The notes under the pieces were generated by a model, which saw nothing but the letters and a program-made list of their open reading frames with translations, searched no databases and was not told where the DNA came from. DNA of 14,547 nucleotides from an uncultured Eubacteriales bacterium (GTDB lineage: Bacteria; Bacillota; Clostridia; Oscillospirales; Butyricicoccaceae), in the NCBI GenBank assembly GCA_910585875.1, contig CAJUIK010000037.1, positions 1-14,547 on the forward strand, in the 5' to 3' direction. A program made the translations under genes and the position numbers. Of this stretch, positions 1-8,600 are shown in pieces (positions within the stretch are counted from its first letter, which is position 1; every line of letters begins with the position of its first letter).

Positions 1-1
1 C

Positions 2-91
2 CCCTTGCTGGTATTTGCAATCAAAGACCCTGAAAATATTTTAAGAGCATTGAGAGGCGAGCATATCGGCTCGATTATAGGGGAGGAATAA
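2..91 (+). CDS. pyrH: UMP kinase, C-terminal end only (partial)
   Basis: The window opens inside a gene whose last 29 codons read in frame from base 2 to a TAA at 89-91. The residues include VFAIKDPENILRALRGE followed by a GSIIGEE tail, which matches the C-terminus of bacterial UMP kinase (the RALRGE..GT/SxI ending). The enzyme phosphorylates UMP to UDP in pyrimidine nucleotide synthesis. The neighbour supports the call, because pyrH directly precedes frr in most Bacillota (tsf-pyrH-frr). The start and catalytic part lie outside the window. A GGGGAGGAA ribosome binding site for frr overlaps its last codons, so the two are co-transcribed. Confidence 0.85.
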   Translation, partial: PLLVFAIKDPENILRALRGEHIGSIIGEE

Positions 92-95
92 AAAT

Positions 96-650
96 ATGAG
101 CAATCAATATCAAGAATACCAGGACAAAATGCAAAAGACAGTGGATGTGCTGAAAAACGAGTTTACCACCATCCGCACAGGCCGGCCCAGCGCCGCTGTG
201 CTCAATAAAGTCAGCGTGGATTATTACGGCGTGCCCACTCCCATCCAACAGGTGGGAACCATCTCTTCGCCGGACGCCCACAGCCTGATGATCCAGCCCT
301 ATGACGCCAGCGTCCTCAAGGCGGTGGAAAAGGCGATTTTGGCCTCGGACGTGGGCATCACCCCTCAGAACGACGGTAAGGCCATCCGCCTGACTTTCCC
401 GCCGCTGACCGAGGAGCGCCGTCGGGAGCTGACTAAGCTGGTGGCCAAATATGCCGAGGAAGCCAAGGTGGCCATCCGCAATGTGCGCCGGGACGCCATG
501 GACGATTTTAAAGCCCAGAAGAAGGCCTCTGAAATGACCGAGGACGACTATAAATTGGCGGAAAAAGAGATTCAGAATTTGACGGATAAATTCATCAAAG
601 ACGTGGACGCGGAAAGCGCTAAAAAAGAGAAAGAGCTGCTGGAGATCTAA
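96..650 (+). CDS. frr: Ribosome recycling factor
   Basis: This 184-residue protein has the usual family length (about 185). Ribosome recycling factor works with EF-G in the cytoplasm to split the post-termination ribosome. Visible family marks are the IRTGRPS segment near residues 26-32, the NVRRD segment with Arg132 (the conserved interdomain arginine), and the lysine- and glutamate-rich C-terminal helix that completes the three-helix bundle. The start ATG sits 9 bases after a strong GGGGAGG that overlaps the end of pyrH, so there is no real choice of start. It is the second gene of the pyrH-frr-uppS-cdsA-dxr-rseP-ispG-polC cluster. A GC-rich hairpin lies between it and uppS. Confidence 0.97.
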   Translation: MSNQYQEYQDKMQKTVDVLKNEFTTIRTGRPSAAVLNKVSVDYYGVPTPIQQVGTISSPDAHSLMIQPYDASVLKAVEKAILASDVGITPQNDGKAIRLTFPPLTEERRRELTKLVAKYAEEAKVAIRNVRRDAMDDFKAQKKASEMTEDDYKLAEKEIQNLTDKFIKDVDAESAKKEKELLEI

Positions 651-683
651 CCTCGTCTAGCGGCGAAGGCGGCGACGCCTGGG

Positions 684-705
684 CCGGGCGCAGCGATGCG
701 CCCGG
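684..705 (+). other. GC-rich hairpin with GCGA tetraloop between frr and uppS
   Basis: Bases 684-692 (CCGGGCGCA) pair perfectly with 697-705 (TGCGCCCGG) around a GCGA loop of the GNRA type. The tail is TCTCTTT, which is only weakly T-rich, so this could be a leaky terminator or attenuator, or an RNA processing or stability element inside the operon. A second small stem (GTCTC 705-709 with GAGAC 717-721) follows and shares base 705, so the two would compete slightly. Function is inferred; only the pairing is seen. Confidence 0.6.
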
Positions 706-758
706 TCTCTTTGCAGGAGACGGGAAAAACGCGGAAAAAGATGGACGGAGGAACTAAG

Positions 759-1505
759 GTGAGCTTGAGCAACAAGGCGCCGGCGCCTTTGGATATGGAC
801 AATATCCCCCGGCATATCGCCATTGTGATGGACGGCAACGGCCGCTGGGCCCGGAAACGGGGCCTGCCCCGGAAAGCCGGCCATTCCGCCGGCAGCGAGA
901 CGTTTCATCGGGCTGCGGAACTATTGGCGGAGCTGGGGGTGGAGCATATGACGGTCTACGCCTGGTCCACAGAAAACGAGGAAAAGCGACCCCCAGAAGA
1001 AACCCGGGAAATCATGGGGCTGCTGGAACGGTATCTGAAAAAATCCGTCCGGGAGCTGACGGAAAACAACATCCAGCTGGATTTCTGGGGGAATACCGCC
1101 GCCCTTTCTCCCAAGCTGCAGGCGTTGATCGCCCAAACTGATGAAATCAGCAAGCGATGTACGGGGATGCAGGTTCATATCTGCATGAATTACGGCGGGC
1201 GGGATGAAATTCTCCGGGCCGCCCGGGCTTTGGCCCAGGACTGCGCCGCCGGCTTGATCCGGCCGGAGCAAATCGACGAGAAGGCCTTGGAATCCCGGAT
1301 GTATTGCCGCAGGACGCCGCCGCCGGATTTGCTGATCCGCCCCGGAGGCGAACAGAGGCTTTCCAATTTCCTGCTATGGGAATGCGCCTACAGCGAGTTC
1401 TATTTCACCGACGTCCTGTGGCCGGATTTTGACGAAGAGCAGATTCGTCTGGCGATCGCCGCCTTTCAGCGGCGGACCCGGCGGTTTGGAGGCTTGACTG
1501 AATGA
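759..1505 (+). CDS. uppS: Undecaprenyl diphosphate synthase (cis-prenyltransferase)
   Basis: UppS condenses eight IPP units onto farnesyl diphosphate to make the C55 lipid carrier for peptidoglycan and other wall polymers. The motifs run in order: HIAIVMDGNGRWA with the catalytic Asp25, YAWSTEN at 67-73, NYGGRDE, and DLLIR-PGGEQRLSNFLLW ending in a Glu213. Arg194, Arg200, Ser202 and Glu213 fall at the numbers of the IPP-binding residues in the E. coli enzyme. I chose the GTG at 759 because GGAGG (747-751) lies 7 bases upstream, giving 248 residues, the usual size. The in-frame ATG at 696 begins in the loop of the preceding hairpin and has no ribosome site. One oddity is Pro195, where the family usually has Thr or Ser. 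The stop overlaps the cdsA start (ATGA). Confidence 0.96.
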   Translation: MSLSNKAPAPLDMDNIPRHIAIVMDGNGRWARKRGLPRKAGHSAGSETFHRAAELLAELGVEHMTVYAWSTENEEKRPPEETREIMGLLERYLKKSVRELTENNIQLDFWGNTAALSPKLQALIAQTDEISKRCTGMQVHICMNYGGRDEILRAARALAQDCAAGLIRPEQIDEKALESRMYCRRTPPPDLLIRPGGEQRLSNFLLWECAYSEFYFTDVLWPDFDEEQIRLAIAAFQRRTRRFGGLTE

Positions 1506-2308
1506 AAACAAGAGTGATTTCCGCAGCGGTGGGGCTGGCGTTATTTGTGCTGGTCGTCTATATCGCGCCGCCTTGGGCGGCTGTGGCCGCTTTTTGCCTG
1601 ATTTGCGCCATAGCGGCCTATGAAGTTCTGCACAACACCCATGTGTTGGAAAAGGGTCTGCCTCTGTGGCTTTGCTGTCTGGCGGCCTTTTGTCTGCCGG
1701 CGGCCACGGCCTATGACGCGGCTTATTTTCTGCCGTTGCTTTACGCCTTTTCCCTGGCCCTGTTCCTGTGGGCGGTGATTCGCCCTCAGCAAATCACCTT
1801 TGAGCAGATCGCCCAGTGTTATCTGGGGGCCTTTGTCATCCCATTTCTGCTGTCCAGCGTGTTGCGCATTCTGGCGCAGTATGAAAAGGGGCGGCTCTAT
1901 CTGCTGGCGCCGTTTCTGGCGGCCTGGTGCTGCGATAGCTTCGCTCAAATCACCGGTATATTGTTTGGAAAACATAAGCTGATTCCCCAAGTCAGCCCCA
2001 AGAAGACGGTAGAAGGTTCCGTCGGCGGCCTGCTGGGCGGCATGGCGGGATTATTGGCTTACGGCGCCGTAGCCGGCCGCTGGTTTGGCGGGCAGCCCAA
2101 TTATCCGCTGCTGGCCTTGGCCGGCCTGGCAGGCGCTTTGGCGGGGATGCTGGGCGACTTGGCTATGTCTCTGCTCAAGCGCAAAAGCGGCGTCAAGGAT
2201 TATGGCAATATCATGCCTGGACACGGCGGCGTTTTGGACCGGTTTGACAGCGTGCTGTTCACCGCGCCTTTATTTGAGCTGCTGTTCCGCTTCACAGAGA
2301 TCCTGTGA
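1502..2308 (+). CDS. cdsA: Phosphatidate cytidylyltransferase (CDP-diacylglycerol synthase)
   Basis: CdsA is an integral membrane enzyme that makes CDP-diacylglycerol from phosphatidate and CTP, the branch point for phosphatidylglycerol, cardiolipin and phosphatidylethanolamine. The 268-residue product has a series of hydrophobic segments from the N-terminus to about residue 218. It then carries the family signature at 223-249, S-LLKRK-SGVKD-YG-N-MPGHGG-LDR-D, including the KD pair (232-233), HGG (241-243) and the closing Asp246 and Asp249. The ATG overlaps the uppS stop by four bases, which implies translational coupling. dxr follows after 17 bases. The length is typical for the family. Nothing suggests damage. 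Confidence 0.96.
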   Translation: MKTRVISAAVGLALFVLVVYIAPPWAAVAAFCLICAIAAYEVLHNTHVLEKGLPLWLCCLAAFCLPAATAYDAAYFLPLLYAFSLALFLWAVIRPQQITFEQIAQCYLGAFVIPFLLSSVLRILAQYEKGRLYLLAPFLAAWCCDSFAQITGILFGKHKLIPQVSPKKTVEGSVGGLLGGMAGLLAYGAVAGRWFGGQPNYPLLALAGLAGALAGMLGDLAMSLLKRKSGVKDYGNIMPGHGGVLDRFDSVLFTAPLFELLFRFTEIL

Positions 2309-2325
2309 GCCGGGAGGAGAAGGAT

Positions 2326-3480
2326 ATGAAACAAATTTCCATTTTGGGTTCCACCGGCAGTATTGGGACGCAAGCGCTGGATGTGGCGTCTCGCTGGCCG
2401 GAGGAGTTTTCTGTCTGCGCCCTGGCGGCGGGACGGAATATCGACCTGCTGGAACAGCAAATCCGGGCGTTCCGCCCCCAAATCGCTTCGGTGATGGAGG
2501 AGCAGGGGGCTTTGGAATTGCGCCGTCGGGTGGCGGATACGCCCTGCCGGGTGGTCTGGGGGCAGGAAGGGCTGGAAGAAGCGGCCTCTTTCCCCCAGGC
2601 GGAGGTCGTTCTCAACGCCTTGGTGGGGGTAGCCGGTCTGCGGCCCACCATTTGGGCCTTGGAAGCCGGCAAGCAGCTGGCTCTGGCCAACAAGGAATCG
2701 CTGGTGTGCGCCGGGAAAATTGTGATGGAGCTGGCCGCCCGAAAAGGCGTTTCCATTTTGCCGGTGGACAGCGAGCATTCCGCTGTGTTTCAGTCGCTGG
2801 GCGATCATCCTGCCAGCGCCGTCCGGCGCGTTTTGCTCACCGCCTCGGGCGGTCCATTTTTTGGCAAGAGCTGGGAGGAGCTGGCGAACGCGAAGGCGGC
2901 GGACGCCTTGAAGCATCCCAACTGGTCTATGGGCAGCAAAATCACAGTGGACTCCTCCACCATGATGAACAAGGGCTTTGAGGTGATAGAGGCCCTGTGG
3001 CTCTTCGGGCTGAAGCCGGAGCAAGTGGAAGTCGTGGTCCATCGGGAAAGCGTCCTCCATTCGGCGGTGGAATTTGAAGACGGCTGCGTCATCGGCCAGA
3101 TGTCCCCGCCGGATATGCGTCTGCCCATCCAATACGCGTTGACGTATCCCAGAAGGCTGCCGGGCAACTGGCCCCGGCTGGATTTGTTTTCTGTGGGCAA
3201 ACTGACCTTTTGCCCGCCTGACCGGCAGGCTTTCCCTTGCCTGGCTCTGTGCGAGCAGGCGGGGAGGCGGGGAGGCGACCGAGGCGCTGTGATCAACGCC
3301 GCCAACGAGGTCGCGGTGGAACTCTTTTTGCAGGGCAAAATCGGCTACCGCCAGATTTATCAGCTGTGCGGCCAAGCGCTGGACGACAATGAATTCACGC
3401 CGTCTCCCAGCCTGGAACAGATTTTTGAGATAGACGCCCAGGTTCGGCGGCAAACGCGCCGGCTGGCTCTGGAGGATTGA
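2326..3480 (+). CDS. dxr: 1-deoxy-D-xylulose 5-phosphate reductoisomerase
   Basis: Dxr (IspC) converts DXP to 2-C-methyl-D-erythritol 4-phosphate with NADPH, the second step of the MEP isoprenoid pathway and the target of fosmidomycin. The protein has 384 residues. GSTGSIG at 8-14 is the NADPH loop. ALANKESLV, VDSEHSA (Asp148, Glu150) and MNKGFEVIEA (Glu219) supply the divalent metal ligands. HPNWSM (His197-Met202) is the flexible active-site loop, and NAANEVAV lies near the C-terminal domain. The ATG at 2326 is preceded by GGGAGGAG at a good distance. The in-frame GTG at 2305 lies inside the end of cdsA with no ribosome site, so I rejected it. IspG of the same pathway is two genes downstream. 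Confidence 0.97.
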   Translation: MKQISILGSTGSIGTQALDVASRWPEEFSVCALAAGRNIDLLEQQIRAFRPQIASVMEEQGALELRRRVADTPCRVVWGQEGLEEAASFPQAEVVLNALVGVAGLRPTIWALEAGKQLALANKESLVCAGKIVMELAARKGVSILPVDSEHSAVFQSLGDHPASAVRRVLLTASGGPFFGKSWEELANAKAADALKHPNWSMGSKITVDSSTMMNKGFEVIEALWLFGLKPEQVEVVVHRESVLHSAVEFEDGCVIGQMSPPDMRLPIQYALTYPRRLPGNWPRLDLFSVGKLTFCPPDRQAFPCLALCEQAGRRGGDRGAVINAANEVAVELFLQGKIGYRQIYQLCGQALDDNEFTPSPSLEQIFEIDAQVRRQTRRLALED

Positions 3481-3522
3481 AAGACGCAACGTCCACAACG
3501 ATTCCGCAAAATTTCAAGGAGC

Positions 3523-3530
3523 AGGTGATT
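3523..3530 (+). promoter_or_regulatory. Ribosome binding site that decides a TTG start (rseP)
   Basis: AGGTGATT here matches the 16S anti-Shine-Dalgarno complement (AGGAGGTGATC) over seven bases. The TTG at 3535 follows after four bases. In the same frame a TGA at 3526-3528 closes the frame just upstream, so no ATG or GTG start is possible before the HELGH motif. A second, weaker AAGGAG lies at 3516-3521. Confidence 0.7.
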
Positions 3531-3534
3531 CTTT

Positions 3535-4572
3535 TTGTCCATTCTCATTGCAGTATTGGTATTTGGCCTGATTGTGTTTCTCCATGAACTGGGTCATTTT
3601 ACGGCGGCCAAACTCTCTGGAGTGACGGTGTACCGCTTTTCCATCGGCTTTGGCCCGGCGCTGATCAAAAAGGAAATCGGCGGCACTTTATACGCCATAC
3701 GCCTGCTGCCCCTGGGAGGCAGCGTGGTGATGAAAGGGGAATACGACGAAGAGGGCTATGAAGTGGAGGACAAGACGGGTAGCTTCAACGCCGCCAGCCT
3801 GCCCCGCCGCTTCGCCATCTGCGTCGCCGGGCCGCTGATGAACTTTATCACCGGCCTGCTGCTGATTGTCGTCACCATGTGGCCCGCCGTCCGACTGCCC
3901 ACCAACTTGATTTCCCATGTGGAGCCGGAGGTCCGGCAGCTGGGCATTCAAGAGGGGGACCGGATTACGGCAGTCAACGATTTCCACGTCTTTGTCTATG
4001 GAGACATCGCCAGCGCTTTGCAGTTGGGCTCCGGCCGGCCCTTTGATATCTCGCTGCTGCGGGATGGGGAGGAAATCCGGCTGAAAGACCTGCCGCTGGA
4101 AATGCAGGTCTATGAAAATCAGGACGGAACAAAGAGCCGCCGCTATGGCTTAGGCTTTGCCACAGAGGAGGCCACAGTCGGCGCCAAACTGCGGTACAGC
4201 CTGCGCAATTCCGGCAGCTTTGTGCAGTCGGTGACCCAAGGGCTGAAAATGATGATTCAGGGCCAGGTGAAGAAAAACGAGGTAATGGGCACTGTGGGTA
4301 TCGCCAACGAAATCAGTGCCCGGGCCAAAACCTCGGCGCTGGATATGTGGTATTTTGTGTCCTTCCTGTCCATCAACTTGGCGGTTATGAACCTGCTGCC
4401 CATTCCCGGCCTGGACGGGGGGAAAATCCTGTTTTTGCTGATCGAAGCCGTCCGCCGCAAGCCGGCGCCGGTGAAATACGAAGCCATTATTCAGGCGGTG
4501 TTCCTGGGGCTGCTGTTTCTTCTGTTTATTTTTGTGACGTTTAACGATGTGATGCGCCTGATGGGGAGGTAA
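3535..4572 (+). CDS. rseP: Site-2 intramembrane zinc metalloprotease (RseP/RasP family, M50)
   Basis: This 345-residue membrane protease cleaves substrates within the bilayer. In Bacillus (RasP) and E. coli (RseP) the relatives cut anti-sigma factors and signal-peptide remnants. The active site shows HELGH at 17-21 in the first membrane segment and NLLPIPGLDGG at 286-296, with Asp294 as third zinc ligand. A second hydrophobic segment spans about 93-116 and contains the conserved GPLMNF. One PDZ-like domain lies around residues 125-190 (EGDRITAVND), fitting the short single-PDZ form common in Clostridia; the E. coli protein has two. A last hydrophobic helix is near the C-terminus. The start is TTG, set by an upstream stop and AGGTGATT. 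Substrates cannot be told from this locus. Confidence 0.94.
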   Translation: MSILIAVLVFGLIVFLHELGHFTAAKLSGVTVYRFSIGFGPALIKKEIGGTLYAIRLLPLGGSVVMKGEYDEEGYEVEDKTGSFNAASLPRRFAICVAGPLMNFITGLLLIVVTMWPAVRLPTNLISHVEPEVRQLGIQEGDRITAVNDFHVFVYGDIASALQLGSGRPFDISLLRDGEEIRLKDLPLEMQVYENQDGTKSRRYGLGFATEEATVGAKLRYSLRNSGSFVQSVTQGLKMMIQGQVKKNEVMGTVGIANEISARAKTSALDMWYFVSFLSINLAVMNLLPIPGLDGGKILFLLIEAVRRKPAPVKYEAIIQAVFLGLLFLLFIFVTFNDVMRLMGR

Positions 4573-4576
4573 AGCA

Positions 4577-5638
4577 ATGGGCGGAAAAACCAAGAAAATT
4601 ATGGTGGGTAGCGCGGCTGTCGGCGGCGGCGCGCCCCTATCCATCCAATCGATGACCAATACCAAAACCGCCGACGTGAAAGGAACCCTGGCCCAGCTGG
4701 AACGGCTGGCCCAGGCGGGCTGTCACATCGCCCGTCTGGCCGTGCCTGATCAGGAGGCCGCCGAGGCCTTCGGCCGTATCCGAGCCCAATCCCCTCTGCC
4801 CCTTGTGGCGGATATCCACTTCGATTACCGTCTGGCTTTGGCTGCGGCGGAGCAGGGGGCGGATAAAATTCGCATCAATCCGGGCAATATCGGCTCTGCC
4901 GAGGGGGTGCGGGCTGTGGCCCGGGCCTGCCGGGAGAGAACTATCCCCATCCGCATCGGCGTCAACGGCGGCTCGCTGGAAAAAGAGCTGCTGGCCAAAT
5001 ACGGGGGCCCCAAGGCCGAGGCTCTAGTGGAGAGCGCCCAGGGACATATCCGTTTGCTGAACGACCAGGGCTTTGACGATATCTGCGTTTCGCTGAAATC
5101 TTCGGATGTGATGGAAAATATCAAAGCCTATCGGCTGATGGCCCAGCAGACCGAGTATCCTCTGCACCTGGGGGTGACAGAGGCGGGAACCCGCCATATG
5201 GGTTTGCTGAAAAGCGCCGCTGCCTTCGGCGCGCTGTTGGCCGACGGCGTGGGGGACACGCTGCGGGTGTCGCTGACGGCCGACCCGGTTCAGGAGGTTT
5301 ACGCCGCGCAGGATATCCTGAAGGCTTTGGGGCTTCACAGCCAGGGAGCGGTGATGATTTCCTGCCCCACCTGCGGCCGAACAAAGGTGGATTTGATCCC
5401 CATTGCCGAAGAGGTGGAGCGCCGGTTGGCCGGGTTGAAAAGCCGTATTACCGTGGCGGTGATGGGCTGCGCCGTCAACGGCCCCGGAGAGGCTCGGGAG
5501 GCCGACCTGGGGGTGGCCTGCGGCGTAGGCGAAGGGCTGCTGTTCGCCAAGGGAGAAATCATTGGAAAGGCGCCTGCCGGGCGGATTGTGGAAGCCTTGG
5601 CAGAGCAAGTCAGGCTGCTGACGGGGGAGCGGATATGA
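4577..5638 (+). CDS. ispG: 4-hydroxy-3-methylbut-2-en-1-yl diphosphate synthase (flavodoxin/ferredoxin)
   Basis: IspG (GcpE) is a 4Fe-4S enzyme that reduces ME-cyclodiphosphate to HMBPP in the MEP pathway. The 353-residue protein starts with a TIM-barrel half (SIQSMTNTKTADV, LVADIHFDYRLAL, KIRINPGNIG, RIGVNGGSLEK). It ends with the cluster domain: CPTCGR with Cys263 and Cys266, then MGCAVNGPGE with Cys298 and Glu305, which together make the three-cysteine, one-glutamate ligand set. The length fits the short bacterial form without the plant insert. The ATG follows GGGGAGG with suitable spacing and lies 4 bases after rseP. The stop overlaps the polC start (ATGA). With dxr it gives this operon two of the seven MEP steps. 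Confidence 0.97.
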   Translation: MGGKTKKIMVGSAAVGGGAPLSIQSMTNTKTADVKGTLAQLERLAQAGCHIARLAVPDQEAAEAFGRIRAQSPLPLVADIHFDYRLALAAAEQGADKIRINPGNIGSAEGVRAVARACRERTIPIRIGVNGGSLEKELLAKYGGPKAEALVESAQGHIRLLNDQGFDDICVSLKSSDVMENIKAYRLMAQQTEYPLHLGVTEAGTRHMGLLKSAAAFGALLADGVGDTLRVSLTADPVQEVYAAQDILKALGLHSQGAVMISCPTCGRTKVDLIPIAEEVERRLAGLKSRITVAVMGCAVNGPGEAREADLGVACGVGEGLLFAKGEIIGKAPAGRIVEALAEQVRLLTGERI

Positions 5639-8600
5639 GCGCCGCCTTGGGGCAGCTGTTTGCCAAGTGCGATTTCGGCCAGAGCCCCTTGGGCCGAGCC
5701 GCCGTGACGGGCCTTCAGGCGGATAAGGCCGCCTGCCGGCTGGAGGTGGATCTCCAATCGGAAGCTATTTTAGAAAAAGAGGCCTTGCTTGCCGGGGAAG
5801 AGGGGATCCGCCGGTCTTATGGTCTGAAAGAGGTCTGTTTGCAGATTCGCTACCAGCTGGCCGAGTTGAGCGAATCCGCTCTGGAGTATTGCCGCGCCTG
5901 TCTCGCCGCCCAGTATCCTTCTTTTGCCGCAGCCGCCGGCTGCGTGCGCATGGAAGTCCGCCAGGAGGTCTTGACCCTGCGGAGCCCCGCCCGGTGGATG
6001 CAGCGGCTGGAGGAGCTGCGCCAGCCCATGCAGCAGCTGTTGAGCGAACGTCTGGGCCTCCAGATCCAAGTGGAATTGGAGGAGGAGCAGCAAGATCAGC
6101 AGGCCGATCGGGATTTTGAGGAAGAGCGGGAGCAGCAGCTGCGGGAGGCCATGAGACAGGCGGAAGCCGAAGCCGCCGCAGCCAGACAAGCCCCGCCCCA
6201 GCGGCAGGAGCCCCGGCAATTTCAGCGCCGCAAGCCGGAGGGAACGCCCTTTAAGCCCAAACAATCCGACGCCGCCGTGCTCTATGGCAGGCCGGTGGAG
6301 CGGGCGGTGGTCCCTATGTCTGAGATCAATGTGGACAGCGGCAAAACGGCGGTGGAAGGGCTGGTCTTCTTTGCCGAGGAAAAAAAGCTGAACAACCGGG
6401 GCAAGACCATTTATACATTCGACATGACCGACGGCTCGGGTTCCGTCCGCTGCGTCAAGGTGTTGCCTGACGACGAGTGCGCCCTGTTGACAAAAGCGGT
6501 GAAGCAGGGTTCCTATGTGATGGTCCAAGGCGTGGCCAATTACAGCTCCTTTGAGAGGGACGTGGTGCTTTCCCCCTCCGCCGTGGTGGAGGCCAAGAGG
6601 AAAACCCGACAGGACGCCGGGGAACAGAAGCGGGTGGAGCTGCATTTGCACACCTGCATGAGCGCCATGGACGGCTTGACGGATACGGCCGCCGCCGTGC
6701 AGACTGCGGCCCGCTGGGGGCACAAGGCTATCGCAATCACCGACCACGGCGTAGCCCAATCTTTCCCAGACGCGATGCACGCTCAGCAGAAGTTGCGGGA
6801 TAAAGGGCAGGAGATCAAGATTATCTATGGCGTGGAGGCCTATTGCGTCAATAATCTGGCCAAGAGCCAAGCAGTCAAAGGGATCTGCGGCGTGCCGATC
6901 GACGGCGAAACCGTGGTTTTCGACTTGGAAACCACCGGTTTGAGCCCACGCAACTGCGAAATCATTGAGATTGCCGCCGTCATCGTCTCCGGCGGCCAGA
7001 TGGGCCGGCGATTCCACACCTATGTCAAGCCCTCGGCGCCGGTGCCCTATGAGATCACCCAGCTCACCGGCATCACAGACGATATGGTGGCGGACGCCCC
7101 CAGCCAGCAAGAGGCTGCGACGGCCTTTTTTGAATTTATGGGGGACAGGCCTCTGTGCGCCCACAACGCTAATTTCGACGTATCCTTCCTCCGAGCTGCC
7201 TGCGAGAAATTTGGCATAGAAAAAGAATTTTGCAGCATTGACACCGTGGAGATGAGTCGGGCGTTGCTGCCCCATCTCAAGCGGCATAAGCTCAATGTGG
7301 TGGCCGAAGAAATGGGATTTTCCTTCCAACACCATCGGGCCGACGAGGACACTCAGGTTCTGGCCAAAATTTATCTGCGCTTGCTGGAACTGCTCAAAGA
7401 AAAGGCGCCGCTGGAAACGGTGGAGGATATCAACCGAGGGCTGGACGTGGCCCGGGGCGGCGAAGCCAACCCCTTGAATCTGCGTTCTCACCATCTGATT
7501 ATCCTGGTCAAAAATCTGGTAGGGCTGAAAAACCTGTATCAGCTAATTTCCCTCTCCCATCTGAACTATTTCAATCGGCGTCCCATTATCCCGGCGGATC
7601 TGCTGATGAAACATCGGGAAGGGTTGATTTTGGGCTCCGCCTGTGAGGCGGGAGAGCTGTTTTCCGCCGTTGTGGAGGGAAAGCCCTGGAACGAGCTGAA
7701 GGAAATCGCCTCGTTCTTTGATTATCTGGAAATCCAGCCCATCGGCAACAACAAATTCATGATAGAAAGCGGCGCGGCTCGGGACGAAGAGCAGCTGCGG
7801 GAATTCAACCGCATAGTGCTCAAGCTGGGCGACGCCCTTCAAAAGCCTGTAGTAGCCACTGGAGACGTCCATTTCTTAGAGCCGGAGGACGCTCAGTACC
7901 GGGCGATTCTGATGGCCGGCATGGGATTCAGCGACGCGGACAAGCAGGCGCCCCTTTATTTCAAAACCACAGACGAAATGCTGGCGGAATTCAGCTATCT
8001 GGGGAGGGATCGGGCCCGAGAGGTTGTGGTGGAAAACCCCAATAAAATCGCGGATTGGTGCGAGGATATCAAGCCTGTGCCCGACGACAAGTGCCCGCCG
8101 GTGATTCCCGGCAGTGCGGAAGAGATTGAAACCATGGCCAAAGAGAAGGCGGCGGAGCTTTATGGAGACCCGCTGCCGCCGCTGATTCAGCAGCGTTTGG
8201 ACGCCGAATTGATCCCCATCATAAAAAACGGTTTTGACGTGATGTATCTGATCGCCCAGAAACTGGTGGCAAAGTCGTTGGAAGACGGCTATTTGGTGGG
8301 ATCCCGGGGCAGCGTAGGCTCGTCCTTTGTGGCCTATCTGACGGGCATCACGGAAGTCAACGCCCTGCCGGCCCATTATCGGTGCCCCCAGTGCAAATAC
8401 AGCCTCTTCCCAGAGGATCCCCAGTATGGCTGCGGCGTGGATTTGCCGGACAAAACCTGCCCCCATTGCGGCGTGCCGCTGATCAAGGATGGTTTTAACA
8501 TCCCCTTCGCCACCTTTTTGGGCTTCAATGGAGAAAAAGCGCCGGATATCGATTTGAATTTCTCCAGCGAATACCAGTCCCGAGCTCATCGGGAGCTGAT

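Noticed and set aside
696..758. Upstream in-frame ATG for uppS adding 21 residues
   Set aside because: The ATG starts in a hairpin loop and has no ribosome site, while GTG 759 has GGAGG at 7 bases and gives the normal family length.
2305..2325. GTG start for dxr overlapping the cdsA end
   Set aside because: No ribosome site upstream; the GGGAGGAG lies after this GTG and serves the ATG at 2326.
2085..2981. Plus-strand frame across cdsA and dxr
   Set aside because: Gly-, Ala- and Arg-rich out-of-frame translation of two well-identified genes.
2200..3498. 432-codon minus-strand frame opposite dxr
   Set aside because: Antisense shadow; dxr is intact with all metal and NADPH residues.
5770..7494. 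Long 574-codon open frame on the minus strand opposite polC
   Set aside because: It is antisense to clear PolC domains and its His-, Gly- and Leu-rich content is typical of a shadow in GC-rich DNA.
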